Assembly (NCBI GenBank): GCA_026770025.1
Contig: JAMXDE010000006.1
Coordinates: 248,001 to 312,000 of the forward strand
Origin: Craspedostauros australis
Lineage: Eukaryota; Bacillariophyta; Bacillariophyceae; Mastogloiales; Achnanthaceae
Length of the DNA: 64,000 nt
Reading direction: 5' to 3'
This document shows positions 41,932-53,540 of the stretch, piece after piece. The translations under genes and the position numbers were made by a program. Positions within the stretch are counted from its first letter, which is position 1, and every line of letters starts with the position of its first letter. Under the pieces are notes generated by a model. It ran no database searches and had not been told where the DNA came from. It was given only the letters and a program-made list of their open reading frames with translations.

Positions 41932-42987
41932 TCAAGGCTTCGGAGAACAGTACCGCCGAGCGGGCTTCATCCACAGCCGGCGCGTCAGGATGTGGTGATC
42001 CAGGTATTTGTTGAGCACATCCATCAGCAGCACCTCCACATCGTACCCGAAGTAGCTGTGATCCATGCCTTCCGCGAAGAACGAATCCGCCCGGAACTTG
42101 TCATTCACAGCATCTGTCAGCATCTGCGCGTGTTCCAACGAGATGACGGTGTCCATGTGACCATGGACGATGCAAACGGGACAACGAACCTCCCGTATTC
42201 GATCGACGTTGGCGAACTTGTCCCCAGGCATGGTGATACCAACGTCGACGACAACCCGGTACACGGAAGCAAAGGCAGAGTGGAGGATAAGCCCCCCGAC
42301 AGGATGTCCCTCCCTCGATGTTCTGGCTGCCAGGTAGCATGATGGACCTGGAATTTGTATGGCCGGCGGAATGTGGTGTGAGCGGCATTGATCAGAAGTG
42401 ATTTGCGGTGGAGTAGTTCATGTGAGTACAGGTGAGAATGAGTCGAGGATGGGAGTGTCGTCACATCATGCACATCCATACACAGGGTATTCGCACTCTG
42501 AGGAAACATAGCGAACAGATGGAACCCCAACGGATCATGCCCATGCGACCACAGCAGTCTGAGCAACATCCAAGAAAGCAAACAAGCATTGCTCACCTGA
42601 TCCCAGAGATCTGCCGTACAGAACGATCTGCTCAGGGTTCAGCCCACGGACGTTGAGCAGATAGTCATACGCCGCATCGATGTCGCAATAGCACTTGGAC
42701 TCGCTGGGATCTTCGGTGTTGGAACCGTAACCCGTATAGTCGTACCCCATCACGTTCACATCGAGGTCTTGCGACAACTTCCGCATCCACCAGTATGCCG
42801 AATTCAGATCCTCCGCATTGCCGTGCGAGAACAGGATGGTGACATTCGCATGCCTTCGACGGATGTACATGGTTGCGATTCTGCTGCCGCGCTTGTTCTG
42901 GATGTGCGTGATGCGGTGTTTGGCGTGGTATCCCTCCGTCTGGGGCGGCCGGAACAGGAAGTGATTCACGATGGATGATGCCAGCAT
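41932..42987 (-). CDS. ABHD17-like alpha/beta hydrolase, two exons
   Basis: Serine hydrolase of the ABHD17/FAM108 group, whose animal members remove palmitate from proteins. Exon 1 is 42987-42597, exon 2 is 42347-41932; the 249-base intron is GT-AG in phase 1 and cuts directly after the nucleophile elbow. The joined reading is GRSLGSG-PSCYLAARTSREG...GGLILHSAFASVYRVV, which matches the family closely. The triad is Ser in GRSLGSG, Asp in VHGHMD and His in GMDHSYF. The HGNAEDL oxyanion region and YDYTGYG are also present. The protein is 268 residues. It lacks the Cys-rich N-terminus that anchors animal ABHD17 and starts MLASSIVNHFLFRPP, so it may be soluble or bound differently. Confidence 0.92.
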
Positions 42988-44242
42988 GGTGCTTGTAGTT
43001 GGAACGTTTAGTGACAACTGACGATGGATGGAATGAGCTTGGAATGTGTTACGGTGTGCTATGGTGTGTCAAAGATGGGAAGATTGAGAGGAGTGAAGTG
43101 GAGTTGGATGTCTCGCCGAATTGTGCCGTTTTGTGATGGCATGCTGTGCAATGCGATGTGATGTGTATCAAGTGATGATGCCACTGCCAGGATTTACATT
43201 TCTCGGGGATGAAGCTTTGCAGACCAAGACGACATTGGCGACACACGGCACCGCGTCCCCAACAACAGAAAGCCCAACGTGCTCTCAAGGTTGTGGCGGG
43301 ACAAGTGGGTGCTTGAGAGCATTGCTAAACACTGGCTTGTTCTCGGTGAGTTGGCATCACGAAATCCACTTTGGCTTGTCGCTGTTCAACTAAACCCAAC
43401 CAAGCCCAACTAAACCCAACGCCCGTCATGTGCTTCCCGCCCAACTTCCGAATGTCACCAAGGGCGACATTGGTCGGCATGTGAGTCTCGTGGCCCCTCT
43501 TTGTTTTTCTTCCCGCCATCGTGCTAGTACGAGTATTGCGAGTTGCTCCCACCATTGCGTCATTCCCACCATCGCGTCATTTTCATCATCGCCGCCATCG
43601 TTGCGACACTCCCTGTTGGTTTTGTGGGAGGGAAAAGTTTGATCGTGGGAGTTTTCATGTGAAGAAGTTGTGACCATGTTGGTGACATTTTGTGGGTCGC
43701 GGAGTGTCGATGAAATTCGGATGTCGTGCTCCCTTGCCGACACTCGATCGTCATAACACACTGTCGCAAGCGACGTCCAAGACAAAGCCACAGATGGTGC
43801 AACAAATCCCTCTGCGACATCGCACACAGCGCATACCAAGACCCAACCACCCAACCAACACACGCAGAGCAAACAGCCGTCGCGAAGAAGTCAACTTTAT
43901 GAACATCAAATTTCCTCCATGACCAAACGAGGACTTCTCGGTCTTGACCTTTGTAACTTTTCTCGAGCAACACATCGAAACCCCTTTTGCCTCAGCATGG
44001 TCCAACAACTTCTTTTTGCTGCGTGCTGGCGACGATACGGGCATCATGTGCGAGTGCTCTACTAATAGTAAACGATAGTATTATGTGATATTATGTTATA
44101 TTATATTATAACACAATAGAACACTATTATACGATTCCATGATATGATATCGTATGTCATTTGCAGCACATGTGTAGAGTAACAGTACTTTTGATAGTTA
44201 AAGATGGGGACTTCTGACTCGCTGTGCCTTGCACAACAGTTG
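42988..44242. other. intergenic
   Basis: No supported gene. A TACGAGTA 8-mer is at 43528-43535. An AT-rich stretch (about 44060-44160) with TATTATATTATA-type repeats lies just downstream of the SYF1 stop and may hold its 3' end signals. Confidence 0.45.
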
Positions 44243-47038
44243 TTACTTTGCCAGACCACCAAACACGGCGGCCGGAACAGCTTTCGTCTTCACTCCCTTC
44301 GTCTTGGCGCGACCGCCGCCGGACGGTTTGGGCTTCTCATCATCGTTCTCGTCATCTCCCGCCTTGGCATCATCTCCCCCCTCGCCTGCATCACCATCAC
44401 CATCGTCATCACCGTCTTCATCCTCACCTCCAAGCAGATCTTCGAGATCGATCTCGGCATCGTCATCACCGTCTCCGCCCGCGGCAGGATCCGCCACGGC
44501 CTTGCGCAGTTTGGCAACGCGTTCCTCGACGTCCTCGAGGTTTGCTTTGGAAGCCGGTCGTTTCGAGGCACGGACGAAGGTCTGGCCTCCCTCGCCTCCC
44601 CGATTCTTGACGTCGATGCCCTCCTGCGACGCGATCATGCGCATGGCCTCGTCGTTGGACAGGTTGGTGACCTTGTCGGACGTGCTGCTCATCTCGGCGG
44701 CGTTGTAGTTGACTGTGGAGAAGGCTGCTTCCACGCTTCGCTTGATGCGCAGCATCTCACGGAATGTCTCCTCGTTACCGTGCGTGACCTCAAAGTCCTT
44801 CCACGTGGACCAGTACTTGGGATTCATGCGAGGGTCGGCCATCTGCGCGCCGTAGGCGTAGATGCCACGAGCACGGTCCATCTCTGTCAATGACGTCTCC
44901 ATCTTGGCAAAGTCCAGGCAGGTCTGCGCTGCCTGGGCCTCCGGTAGAGCCTCGATGGCCTCCTGGTAGATCTCCCTCGTGGCGGGCAATCCGAGGGTCT
45001 GGGTCGTCTTGGCGACGAAGAGCTGGTAGGCGGTGAACTTGTCCTTCGTCGGCACGCGTTTGCACAGGTCCTTGTAGACCTTGAGGGCCCGTCTCGGCGT
45101 CCCGCACTTCTCCTCGAAGTCTGCGAACATCATGTAGAACTCGGAGAGGTCCTCCGGCGGGGCCGCGTCGACGCATCGCTGGAAGAGGTCGCGCGTTCTC
45201 TCCACCCTGGTGTCCTGGTAGCGGTCCAGGAAAGCTTCAAGGTAGGCCTTCCAAATGACCTTGACGGCCGGGAACTCGAAGAGCTCGATGCCGCGCTCGT
45301 AGGCCGTGAAGGACTCCTCGAAGTACTTCTTCTCCTTGAGGTAGGTGGCGAAGTTGAGGATGTGCAACGGCGTGGCCACCTTCTGGTCGATGGCCTGGTT
45401 GTAGGTGTCCTTGGTGGTCTGGACGGTGCCCAGCGACTCCTCCAGATCCAGCAGAAGATCCCACAACCGGAGGGATCGCGCGATGCCGCGGACGATCTTG
45501 GATTCGCCCTTCTGCACCACGACGCTCTTGCGGACGACGGAAAGGGCGGCGTCCCAGTTCTCGTGGCGCAGCTCGAACTCGACGAAGGCAGCGTGACAAT
45601 CCGCCAGATCGTCGGCGTGCTTGAATTCGTACGTGTTCTGGTTGCAGATCCTGTCGAAGAGGTCTCGGGCCTTGTCGGGGCTCTTGCACTTGTTCTCATA
45701 GACCTTGGCGAGCTCCGTGACCATCTGGCTGGAGGTGCCGCCGATGGCCTTCCTGGCGTAGACGGTCCTGAGACCTTCCTCCAACGCGGCTGCTGCCATC
45801 TCCGGTTGCTTGTTCTTGAGGTATAGCTTGCAGCGGTTGAGCCATTCCCCGACGTCGTTGGGGTTCTGTCGCAGCATGACGCGATTCAGCAGGATCGGTC
45901 GTCGTCCCGTGAGGTTCTCTGCGCGCGTGAGTGCCAGCTCCAGATCGGACATGGTGTACGTCGCCTTTGGCGTGCTGTCCGATTGGGCGACCGTATTGTC
46001 CCCCAGCAGGATGTCCCAGTCGCAGTCGCCGGCACCGTCCGCTGCCTCATCCTTGGCCTCATCCATCGCTTCGTCATCATCGTCATGATTCTGAATGATC
46101 TCCTCCAGCAGACTCTCCTCGAACTGGAGGTAGGCGTCCATCAAAATCGTGAAGTCCCTTACGCTGGACACCGTCTCGATGGCCTCCTCGTAGACGGAGC
46201 GAGCTAGCTGGAATTCTCCGCGTCGAATCCACGAATCCGCCAGCTGGTTCCACAGCACACCCTCGAGCTGATCGGGCAGGAACTTTTTGTTTTTGACGAC
46301 GGATCTGACGATGGCATTCCAATCCAGACCGATGGTCTCGACGGGATGCTTGGTGCAGATGCCGGCCAGCGATATCCACAGATCCTGACGTTCGGAGGGC
46401 GTGGTGCGCGGCACCTCGAGCAGCGCCTTGTACAACAGGGCCGCCTCGCCCCACTTGTCGAGCTGGTTGGCAAAGAAGTCCGCGATCTCGCGCTTGGATT
46501 CCGGATCGAACTGGATGTACCTCCTGAGCATGCTGACCTTGGTCTCCTTGGGAATGTCGTCCGACATGGTCTTGTAGTATTCCAGCAGCACCGCCCAGAT
46601 CTTGTCGTGCTGCGTCGGCGGCAGCGCCTCCAACGCCCGGTTGGCCAAGCGGCGCAGCGCCGTGGGGTCCTCCTTGTGGTGCGCATGCGCGTAGTGGATG
46701 TACTCGATCCACACCCTGGGGAACTTGCTGAGGGTGGCCAGGGCCGATTCGAAGAGATCCACGGCGTTGCCCACCTGGTGCTTCGTCGCGAAGTCCCAAT
46801 GCAGCCTCCAGATCTTGTACGAGCGCGGCAGGTGCTTCACGGCTCTGCGTCCCACGAAGTCCCGCACCTTGCAGATGGTGTCCTTGTCGTGCGACTTCTT
46901 CTTCTTCTTCGCGTCCAGCACCTGATCCACGTCGTCCAGATAGTTGGTCCACGCCGTCACGCTGTACGCGTTCTTGGCGATCTCATCCTCGTGCTGGATC
47001 AGCTGCGGGTAGCTCGAGATCACGCCCAGCATGCTCAT
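44243..47038 (-). CDS. SYF1: pre-mRNA-splicing factor SYF1/XAB2
   Basis: HAT/TPR-like repeat protein of the Prp19-associated (NineTeen) complex, acting in the spliceosome nucleus-wide and, as XAB2 in animals, in transcription-coupled repair. The protein is about 931 residues, built almost entirely of helical HAT repeats: Trp/Tyr-rich helix pairs such as VWIEYIHYAHAH, IWAVLLEYYK and VIWKAYLEAFLDRYQ recur throughout. The C-terminal block YGAQMADPRMNPKYWSTW, then KDFEVTHGNEETFREMLRIK, is the strongly conserved end of SYF1. An acidic/Lys-rich tail follows (residues about 850-931). The start at 47038 (ATGAGCATGCTG) fits the conserved beginning; upstream codons in the open frame look like leader sequence. 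No intron was needed. It is head to head with EXO70. Confidence 0.92.
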   Translation of the reverse strand: MSMLGVISSYPQLIQHEDEIAKNAYSVTAWTNYLDDVDQVLDAKKKKKSHDKDTICKVRDFVGRRAVKHLPRSYKIWRLHWDFATKHQVGNAVDLFESALATLSKFPRVWIEYIHYAHAHHKEDPTALRRLANRALEALPPTQHDKIWAVLLEYYKTMSDDIPKETKVSMLRRYIQFDPESKREIADFFANQLDKWGEAALLYKALLEVPRTTPSERQDLWISLAGICTKHPVETIGLDWNAIVRSVVKNKKFLPDQLEGVLWNQLADSWIRRGEFQLARSVYEEAIETVSSVRDFTILMDAYLQFEESLLEEIIQNHDDDDEAMDEAKDEAADGAGDCDWDILLGDNTVAQSDSTPKATYTMSDLELALTRAENLTGRRPILLNRVMLRQNPNDVGEWLNRCKLYLKNKQPEMAAAALEEGLRTVYARKAIGGTSSQMVTELAKVYENKCKSPDKARDLFDRICNQNTYEFKHADDLADCHAAFVEFELRHENWDAALSVVRKSVVVQKGESKIVRGIARSLRLWDLLLDLEESLGTVQTTKDTYNQAIDQKVATPLHILNFATYLKEKKYFEESFTAYERGIELFEFPAVKVIWKAYLEAFLDRYQDTRVERTRDLFQRCVDAAPPEDLSEFYMMFADFEEKCGTPRRALKVYKDLCKRVPTKDKFTAYQLFVAKTTQTLGLPATREIYQEAIEALPEAQAAQTCLDFAKMETSLTEMDRARGIYAYGAQMADPRMNPKYWSTWKDFEVTHGNEETFREMLRIKRSVEAAFSTVNYNAAEMSSTSDKVTNLSNDEAMRMIASQEGIDVKNRGGEGGQTFVRASKRPASKANLEDVEERVAKLRKAVADPAAGGDGDDDAEIDLEDLLGGEDEDGDDDGDGDAGEGGDDAKAGDDENDDEKPKPSGGGRAKTKGVKTKAVPAAVFGGLAK

Positions 47039-47875
47039 CGTTGCGACGGTGTCGGGTGTTGCCGTTTGTGTTGATTGTAGAGTGTTGTTGCTACTAGTGG
47101 AGTATTGTTTGCGTTGGCGTTGGCCTTGACAACGGAAGGTTGGGATCGCAATCACTTTCACAACGAGACTCGCTCAATGCCCTTGCCTTGCGTTCCCTTG
47201 TCTCGTCTTGTCGGAGATGGTGATGATGGTGATGATGGTGATGCTGGTGTCGGTGGATAGTTTGATGGCAAGGAAGAGTGGTTGGGTGGACACAACAAAG
47301 GAACAAAACAAGAAACGCAAAACAAGGCGGAAGATCGTTGGCCACAATTTGGTTTCCTGAGCCGTTCGTGACTCATGGAATCACGCATTATTCAATACGG
47401 TTACCATAGTATATATTCACACAATGATGTACCATGTGGTATCTTCCGTTGACAACGAGCATTTCGCTTTTTTGGTTGTTTGCGGAGGGAGAGATGGCGA
47501 CCATGGCGATTGCTGCCGTTTGGCAAAGACGAGAAGGTGGGCACAGAACGATCTCATTCGACAGTGGCATTGCACAAGGGAGATACTCTGGACGGCAGCG
47601 CGGACTCCCATTGACGACGTCCAAGACAATTCAAATCAACCAAAGTCAATGAGAGGAACTGCAGTCACTGTGTGCTGACTGCTGACTGCTGATTGCTGAT
47701 TGCTGATTGAGCGGAGAGCAATACTCGAGAAGGAGTAACAACAGAAGGCACCCAACGGAAGCAGAAGGAGAAAGACAAGGAGGGACTGAGCACTCCCCTT
47801 CACTTGTACACAATCGGCGAGCGCCACCATACGACCAGCATCGCGTTATTGAGGAGCACCTGAAGCATTGACATC
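47039..47875. other. divergent promoter region between SYF1 and EXO70
   Basis: No supported gene. It contains GATGGTGATG repeats near 47216-47245 and a CTGATTGCTGATTGCTG run near 47680-47710. Probably holds both promoters. Confidence 0.5.
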
Positions 47876-50680
47876 ATGGGGGCGCAAACAGAATCGCAAC
47901 GACGCATCAACGCGCTGGGCAAGGCGCTCGGGAAGATGAAGGCATCCACGTCGGAGGCCTGCCACTGCTGCGATCAGCTCACGAAGCGAGCGCGGCAGCT
48001 GGATTCCTTGACGAGCCCGGCATCCGATGCATCCTCCATGCTATCCAAGGCATCCAACAACCTCGGTTCCACCGTGGTGCTCATGAAGGACGCCAGGGAG
48101 AAGTTCGACACCGTCCGGGATTGCGAACCGGCCATCGAGCGCTTGCACCGCGGCGTCCTCGACGTGCAAAACGAAAAGTCCGGCAACCGCAAGGCGCGCA
48201 ACCCATTCCAGGATGACAAAGGCAAGATCGTTCTGTCGGAACAGGATATCTACGCAGCGGCGGATTCCATGGAGATCATCCGCGATGCGTTCGACTACTT
48301 CATCGATCGCAAGCACTGGAGGAGCACGGCGACGGCCCTGGCCTCGTTGGAACGCGTGCATCAGATGGGAGTCAGCAGCATGTGCGTGCTGGCGTCCTTG
48401 CATCTGGTCGATGCTGGTCAGGCGGTGCGCATCAAGCGCGTCGTCAAGCAGGACAGCGAAACGCACGTCACGCCGTCCAATGAAACGGCTCAGCAGGTAT
48501 GGCATCCATTCCTTCATCCGCATGCGTGCCTACTGGTTTGCAGCATCTCACCATCACACAACAGAACGCAACGCAATGCAAACTGCAAGCTCGCTTTCAC
48601 TGCCGTCACTCACATGCTCGATCCCTCTGCTCCCCCTTACTGCTCCACTTCTTCTTCTTCACATCATATTCATATGCAATGCTCTATCAAACTACCCGTA
48701 CATCAACCACGCTACAGACGCGTGATCGCCTTTCGCAAGCCTTGCAGAATCGCGATCTGTTGCGATCGATCGGAGAGTTCGAAGAGTACCAACCCGTCGA
48801 AGCTCGATTGGTCCGAGAACTGCGCGGCATCTTCGAATGCTTGAGCGGCAACGGATTCCAGCTGCACCGCGTGCCCAAGGTGGAATCGCCGAACATGCAG
48901 CACATCTTCGGACTGCCGGCCAACAGGGTCGTGCGCACGGAGAAGGTCGGCGCCGGTGGATTCACCAACCTCATCCAGCGTCCGCTCAAGTCCGGCTTCC
49001 CCCACGTCGATGCCTACGGCGAGGCGCGCAAGACGACCGCCTTCTCTTCCATTGATGCCTACCACCGCCGCATCAAGGCCGAGCGCAAACGTCACGCGGA
49101 GAAGTTCCGGCAGGATCTGGTGGACAGCGCCGATGCTGCGGCCCGCGACGCCGTGCGATGTCTGGAGCATGCCATGATCGTGGTTGCGGGTGAGAAGAAC
49201 GTGTACAGGACCATCGTCTCGCCATCCCTCACCAAGATCGCAGACGAAGATGCCGTCAACGACGAAATTTCGCCATTCTACCGCAAGGCATGCGCGGCTT
49301 CGTACTCGCACGTGGTTTCCTGCGTCGTGGACAAGACCATGGACATCATCGAGACCATGTTCCTGAAGGAGGGTGGCATCGGCCACGCCTCTGGGTCGAA
49401 GGGTGACAACCAGCCGCTGTCGGTGCGTTCCGCCGCTTCGGCAGCAGCAGGCGGTCTTCGAATTCTCGATGGCGTGCGTATGCTCGGCCCCTCCCTTGCC
49501 AAGTTGTGCGACATGCCGATCGGAGATGGCAATCCGGAAAAGCCAAGTCTGGCATCCACGCTGTGCATCGCCATTCACAGAACAACGGTCAAGAACTCTG
49601 CCAGAACACTTGAGAATCTCGCGAGGGCCATCCAGGAGGACCCGTTGAAGGGCACGGCGCAGCGCGCCAAGGATGCCAGAGTGGCACCACTGACCGTCGA
49701 CGTCGTGCGATCGGTTCGTCTCGTTTCGCCATTTGTCAGCGCCTACAAGAGCGTGTCCAAACGTCGGCAGTTGCCGTGGGACCCCAACATGGGAGAGGAC
49801 GCTGGCGAATTGGAGTCCTTCATTCGTTTCCTCATCATGAGACTGCTCAATTCCTTGAAGGGCAAGGCTCTCACCTACACGAAGCATTCCGGAGATATGG
49901 GACAGGTAAGTGATATCATTTTTGCTGGTGCCTTCGCTGGCGCTGGTGCTATTGTGAATGATTCATGTGCATTTGCGATACGCCGTGGCATTCTATGATG
50001 ATATGTGTATGTGATGCTCGCACACTCACAATCCTATTCGCCTTCATTCTGTTGACATCCATGTCTTCGCTCTTTCCATTATTCACTCGCCGACTCACTC
50101 ATCTACCAACGACGATGACAACGACGACGACGATGACAACGACGAGTAGGCACGAAGCAGCATGTTCATGATGAACAACACATTCTATTTGAGAGACGAG
50201 CTCGGCCCAAACACTGTGTACTTCGGCGACCCACGCGACGACCAATACCGTATCGAAAGCTCATGGTTCGTCGATAAGGTGAATCGTCTGTTCGAATCTG
50301 AAAAGAGCAAGTACCTGGGCCATTGGGAAGTACTCAACACACACCTCACAAGCGTCGAGCATGACGAGTTGGAGTACCAGAAGAAGAACGACACCATCCT
50401 CTCGTTGGACAGTGGTCGTCTCATCAAGAACAGGTTCAGCGGTTTCAACGAAGACTTCGAGCGCCTCTGGGAGGACCACAGGGACCTCTGCGTTGTGGAT
50501 CCACGCCTGCGTGACACCCTGCAAAAGGAGGTGGCAGGTGTTTTCCTGCCACTCTACAGCAAGTTTTACGACAAGTACAGCCAAATCCGATTCTCCAAGA
50601 AGCATCAAGACGAGTACACGAAGTTCAGCCCATACAAGATCGAGGAGATGCTCGATAAGTTGTACATCGATGCCGAGTAG
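47876..50680 (+). CDS. EXO70: exocyst subunit EXO70, three exons
   Basis: Subunit of the exocyst, which tethers secretory vesicles to the plasma membrane and binds PI(4,5)P2. Exons: 47876-48496, 48718-49905, 50150-50680; both introns (221 and 244 bases) are GT-AG and phase 0. The joined protein is 779 residues. The N-terminal part is helical/coiled coil; the C-terminal part has the Exo70 family signature MFMMNNTFYLRDEL (exon 3 start), then YLGHWEVLNTHLTS, IKNRFSGFNEDFERLW and VFLPLYSKFYDKY, ending FSPYKIEEMLDKLYIDAE. For exon 3 I use the acceptor at 50148-50149, which keeps phase 0; the AG at 50159-50160 would break the frame. Tail to tail with the repeat-protein gene, 296 bases apart. Confidence 0.92.
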
Positions 50681-50976
50681 ATATGCTTTGGGCATGCCAC
50701 AAAGGGTCCAACGCACGAGCGTGTGCACCCTTTGCTGGATCATGTTCGAGTAAATGACGCCTTGGAATTACTCTATGTAATATTGTTTTCATAGCTTTGG
50801 AATTTCAGATTCCATGCTCCGTCTTCCAACGTCTTCCAACATCTTTGTGCCTGTCTGCCGCGAGAAGAGAAACGGGTGCCACCATGCATGCCAGTGGGCT
50901 ATGTACGAATCTGTAATCAGGTCACTCATCAGCAACAGTAACGTGCGCGATGAATCGGAGCCCACTGCCGGCATCG

Positions 50977-53038
50977 TTATTTCTTTGAACCAAACATGTC
51001 TCCGAAGAGCTTCTTTGTGACATCTCCAAACTGATAGTCGTCCTTGCCGGTCCACTGATGTGGGGATTGGATGGGTGGTGTGGTAGCAAATGAAGGAGAC
51101 AGTATGAGTACACACATTCGTCGAGCACCTGGCACTATGTTGTGCGAGCCGGAATGGCAGTCCAGTTGCTCCATGTCGCTATGTTCCCAGGCTGCCGTGA
51201 CATATCCGAAAGCTGCAATCAGCGAGGCTCAGTCAACACATCACAAGCACGAGGCGTACTTACGTTGGTAATCGCCTTCTTGGTCAGGTCGCCGAATTCG
51301 TAACTAGCGGCAGCCTCCTCACCGAGGTATTCCTTTGCCCAATCCTGACGTCGTTGCTCGATCTCTGCATGACCAAGGGGTCGACCAAATTGCGAAACAT
51401 ATCAAATACATTAACAATACCAACATGAACAAAAGTATGAGACACGAGCACATGCAACTCAAGGGTGAAATTCCATTCGAGAAGACGGTACGGAGCACAC
51501 TGGGCTACAACACAACACAATACCATACAGCACAACGCAACTCACCTCGAGCAACGTCACCGAATTCATAGTCATCGTTGCCGGTGAATTCTCCAATCTT
51601 GTCCTTCACGCGTGAATCGATGGCACGTGTGATGTCGCCAACTTCATACTCGGTTCCGGTGAATTCGCTGTACTCGTAACGTGAAGAAAGGAGGGTGAAA
51701 GCAAAGGAAGGCGATGTGATGTGGTGTGAGGCATTGAGTATGAAATCCATTCGATTCAAATTGCGTTCTGCAGAATATCAGCTGACTATCACAGCTGCAA
51801 AGTCAAGGGCTGATTCACTCTGTACTTACCCGATCTTGTCCTTAATGTTCTGGTCAATAGCCACCGTCAGGTCGCCACTTTCGTACGGCTTGCCGGTCAT
51901 CTACGACATGTCACGGATGATGTATTTGCAGGAGGTTTGACGTGCCCAAATGCAAGATGTGAAGGAAAGGCAAATAAAGTCGGGACAGTGAGCATCTCAA
52001 TTTTCTGCAGCTCTTGGATTCACAGGAAGACGTCCACAAACAGATTCACATTCACATGCACAACTGCATCCAATCATGGGTGCCAAGCACAAGTTGCTAT
52101 TCACAGGCTTACCTCTTCGACCATTGACTTTGACATTTCATCCATAGCAAGGATGAAATCGCCCAGCTCATATTCATCCTTTTCTCTCATGCTGTAATCG
52201 GGAAGGGGAGTGCGAATGGAAGAAAAGATGGATGATAGGAAGCAGCACAAGTGAGTTCCTGCTGCGTGTTGTATCATCCCCGAAACGTAGACAGACTGCT
52301 CGCCAACTGCTCCATGCTATCTTGACGTGTGATTCTACCGGGTGAGTTCGGGGAAATGCTTGCGGTGCCCTCCACGATATACTTACGACGAGATTCCCTC
52401 CTTGACACGACGATCGATTTCCTTTGAGACGTCACCGATCTGTTCAGAAATGTGGTAGAATTGCACGCCATTCATGAAAGGAATGAATTGAATGGGAGCA
52501 GATCAAGACATGGAAGCAGGAATGAATGAATTAATGGGTGGATGAGTGAATGAGTGATCTGCCAATTCCTACTCGTACAACTTGATCCAATATCTCCCGC
52601 ACTCTCCAAAGATCGCATTATGTTATTGCTGTGATCCTTTTGCTTACGCGGAACGCCCATCACAAAAGGTCATGCGAGCCTGCATGCACTCACCTTGTAC
52701 TCCTCGCTGCCAGTGAAGTCGTTCGTCTTCTGCTGAATGTCATCGATCGTCGATTGGATGGTGTTGGACAGCTCCATGCCCAAACCGTTCCATTCGTCAT
52801 CCGTGACCAGGTTGCCCACAAGCTCTTCCTTTTCTTCGGGAGAGGAGAATGTGATGGCGCCATCTTCATCGCCGGCGGTGTTGTACAGACGCACGCCCGA
52901 ATGGGATGGGGCAGCGACGAAGGCTGCGGCGGTCTGTCGTTGCAGCGATCGCGCTGCATTCACGTTGAAACCAGCAACGTTCAACATGGTAGTTGACACA
53001 GCAATGGCTGCGATCAGCGCGGATTGTTGGAACTTCAT
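50977..53038 (-). CDS. secreted/plastid-type protein of seven Y-x-x-G-D repeats, seven exons
   Basis: I do not recognise a named family. Exons (minus strand): 53038-52694, 52439-52387, 52191-52113, 51900-51830, 51667-51546, 51364-51264, 51054-50977. All introns are GT-AG and all phases agree, giving 282 residues. A hydrophobic signal peptide (about residues 6-22) ends NVAGF-NVNA, which fits the A-x-A/G-F cleavage context of secondary-plastid preproteins. Then comes a conserved block, EEKEELVGNL..DEWNGLGMELS. From residue 114 a motif [DE]-Y-[EKQ]-x-G-D-[VIL]-[ST] recurs with Tyr at 114, 140, 165, 190, 216, 245 and 264, a period near 25. Between motifs are charged amphipathic helices, often with FTG or WTG before the next motif. 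The role is unknown; soluble, probably in the plastid or secretory route. Its paralogue begins at 63571. Confidence 0.8.
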
Positions 53039-53540
53039 TGTCGATCTCTCTTTCTTGGCTATTGGCGGTGCTGCGATGCTATGGTGCTCTGCTCAAGTTA
53101 TGATCGCTTGGTCTCCTTGGGATGAGATGCCGGATCATGCGATGCTGGTGAAGCGAGGGGGTGTCACAGGATCGACTTTGTCACGAAGAAAGGATTCGAA
53201 GATACTTGACGCGTGAGCGTTCTGACGTCACAACGAGTGAAAACAAGGAAATAGAATGGTCAATTCACGTTTCGGCACACGTTTCGCTTCGACAAACGCA
53301 ACGCAGTCCCGCCCCAAATCTATTCCTTTGGCTCTAGAACCAACTCTGCCAACAGCATCTCTCCAGAGCAATCACATCATGCTCTCACCTCGTACATACC
53401 ATGCCACACCACACCACACATCGTACTCTCTAGAATACTCTCGGATGAGCTCTAAATATACCCCGCTTTTTGCATCCTATTGCATCATACAGTTGTTTAG
53501 TACGATACCCTGTCATGAGTATGGTACACACACTTCACTT
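53039..53540. other. intergenic, between repeat-protein gene and NUP160
   Basis: About 500 bases without a supported gene, holding the 5' region of the repeat-protein gene and the 3' end of NUP160, both on the minus strand. Confidence 0.5.

Noticed and set aside
44224..47074. Long plus-strand ORFs opposite SYF1, and similar ones opposite NUP160 and EXO70
   Set aside because: They mirror the real genes because of G/C-ending codon use. Their residues are biased and show no family motifs.
51055..51263. Possible extra exon in the repeat gene (open piece AFGYVTAAWEHSD...)
   Set aside because: It is open into exon 7, but the phase from exon 6 does not fit the nearby acceptor. Joining exon 6 directly to the acceptor at 51056-51055 keeps phase 0 and restores the motif WTGKDDYQFGD.
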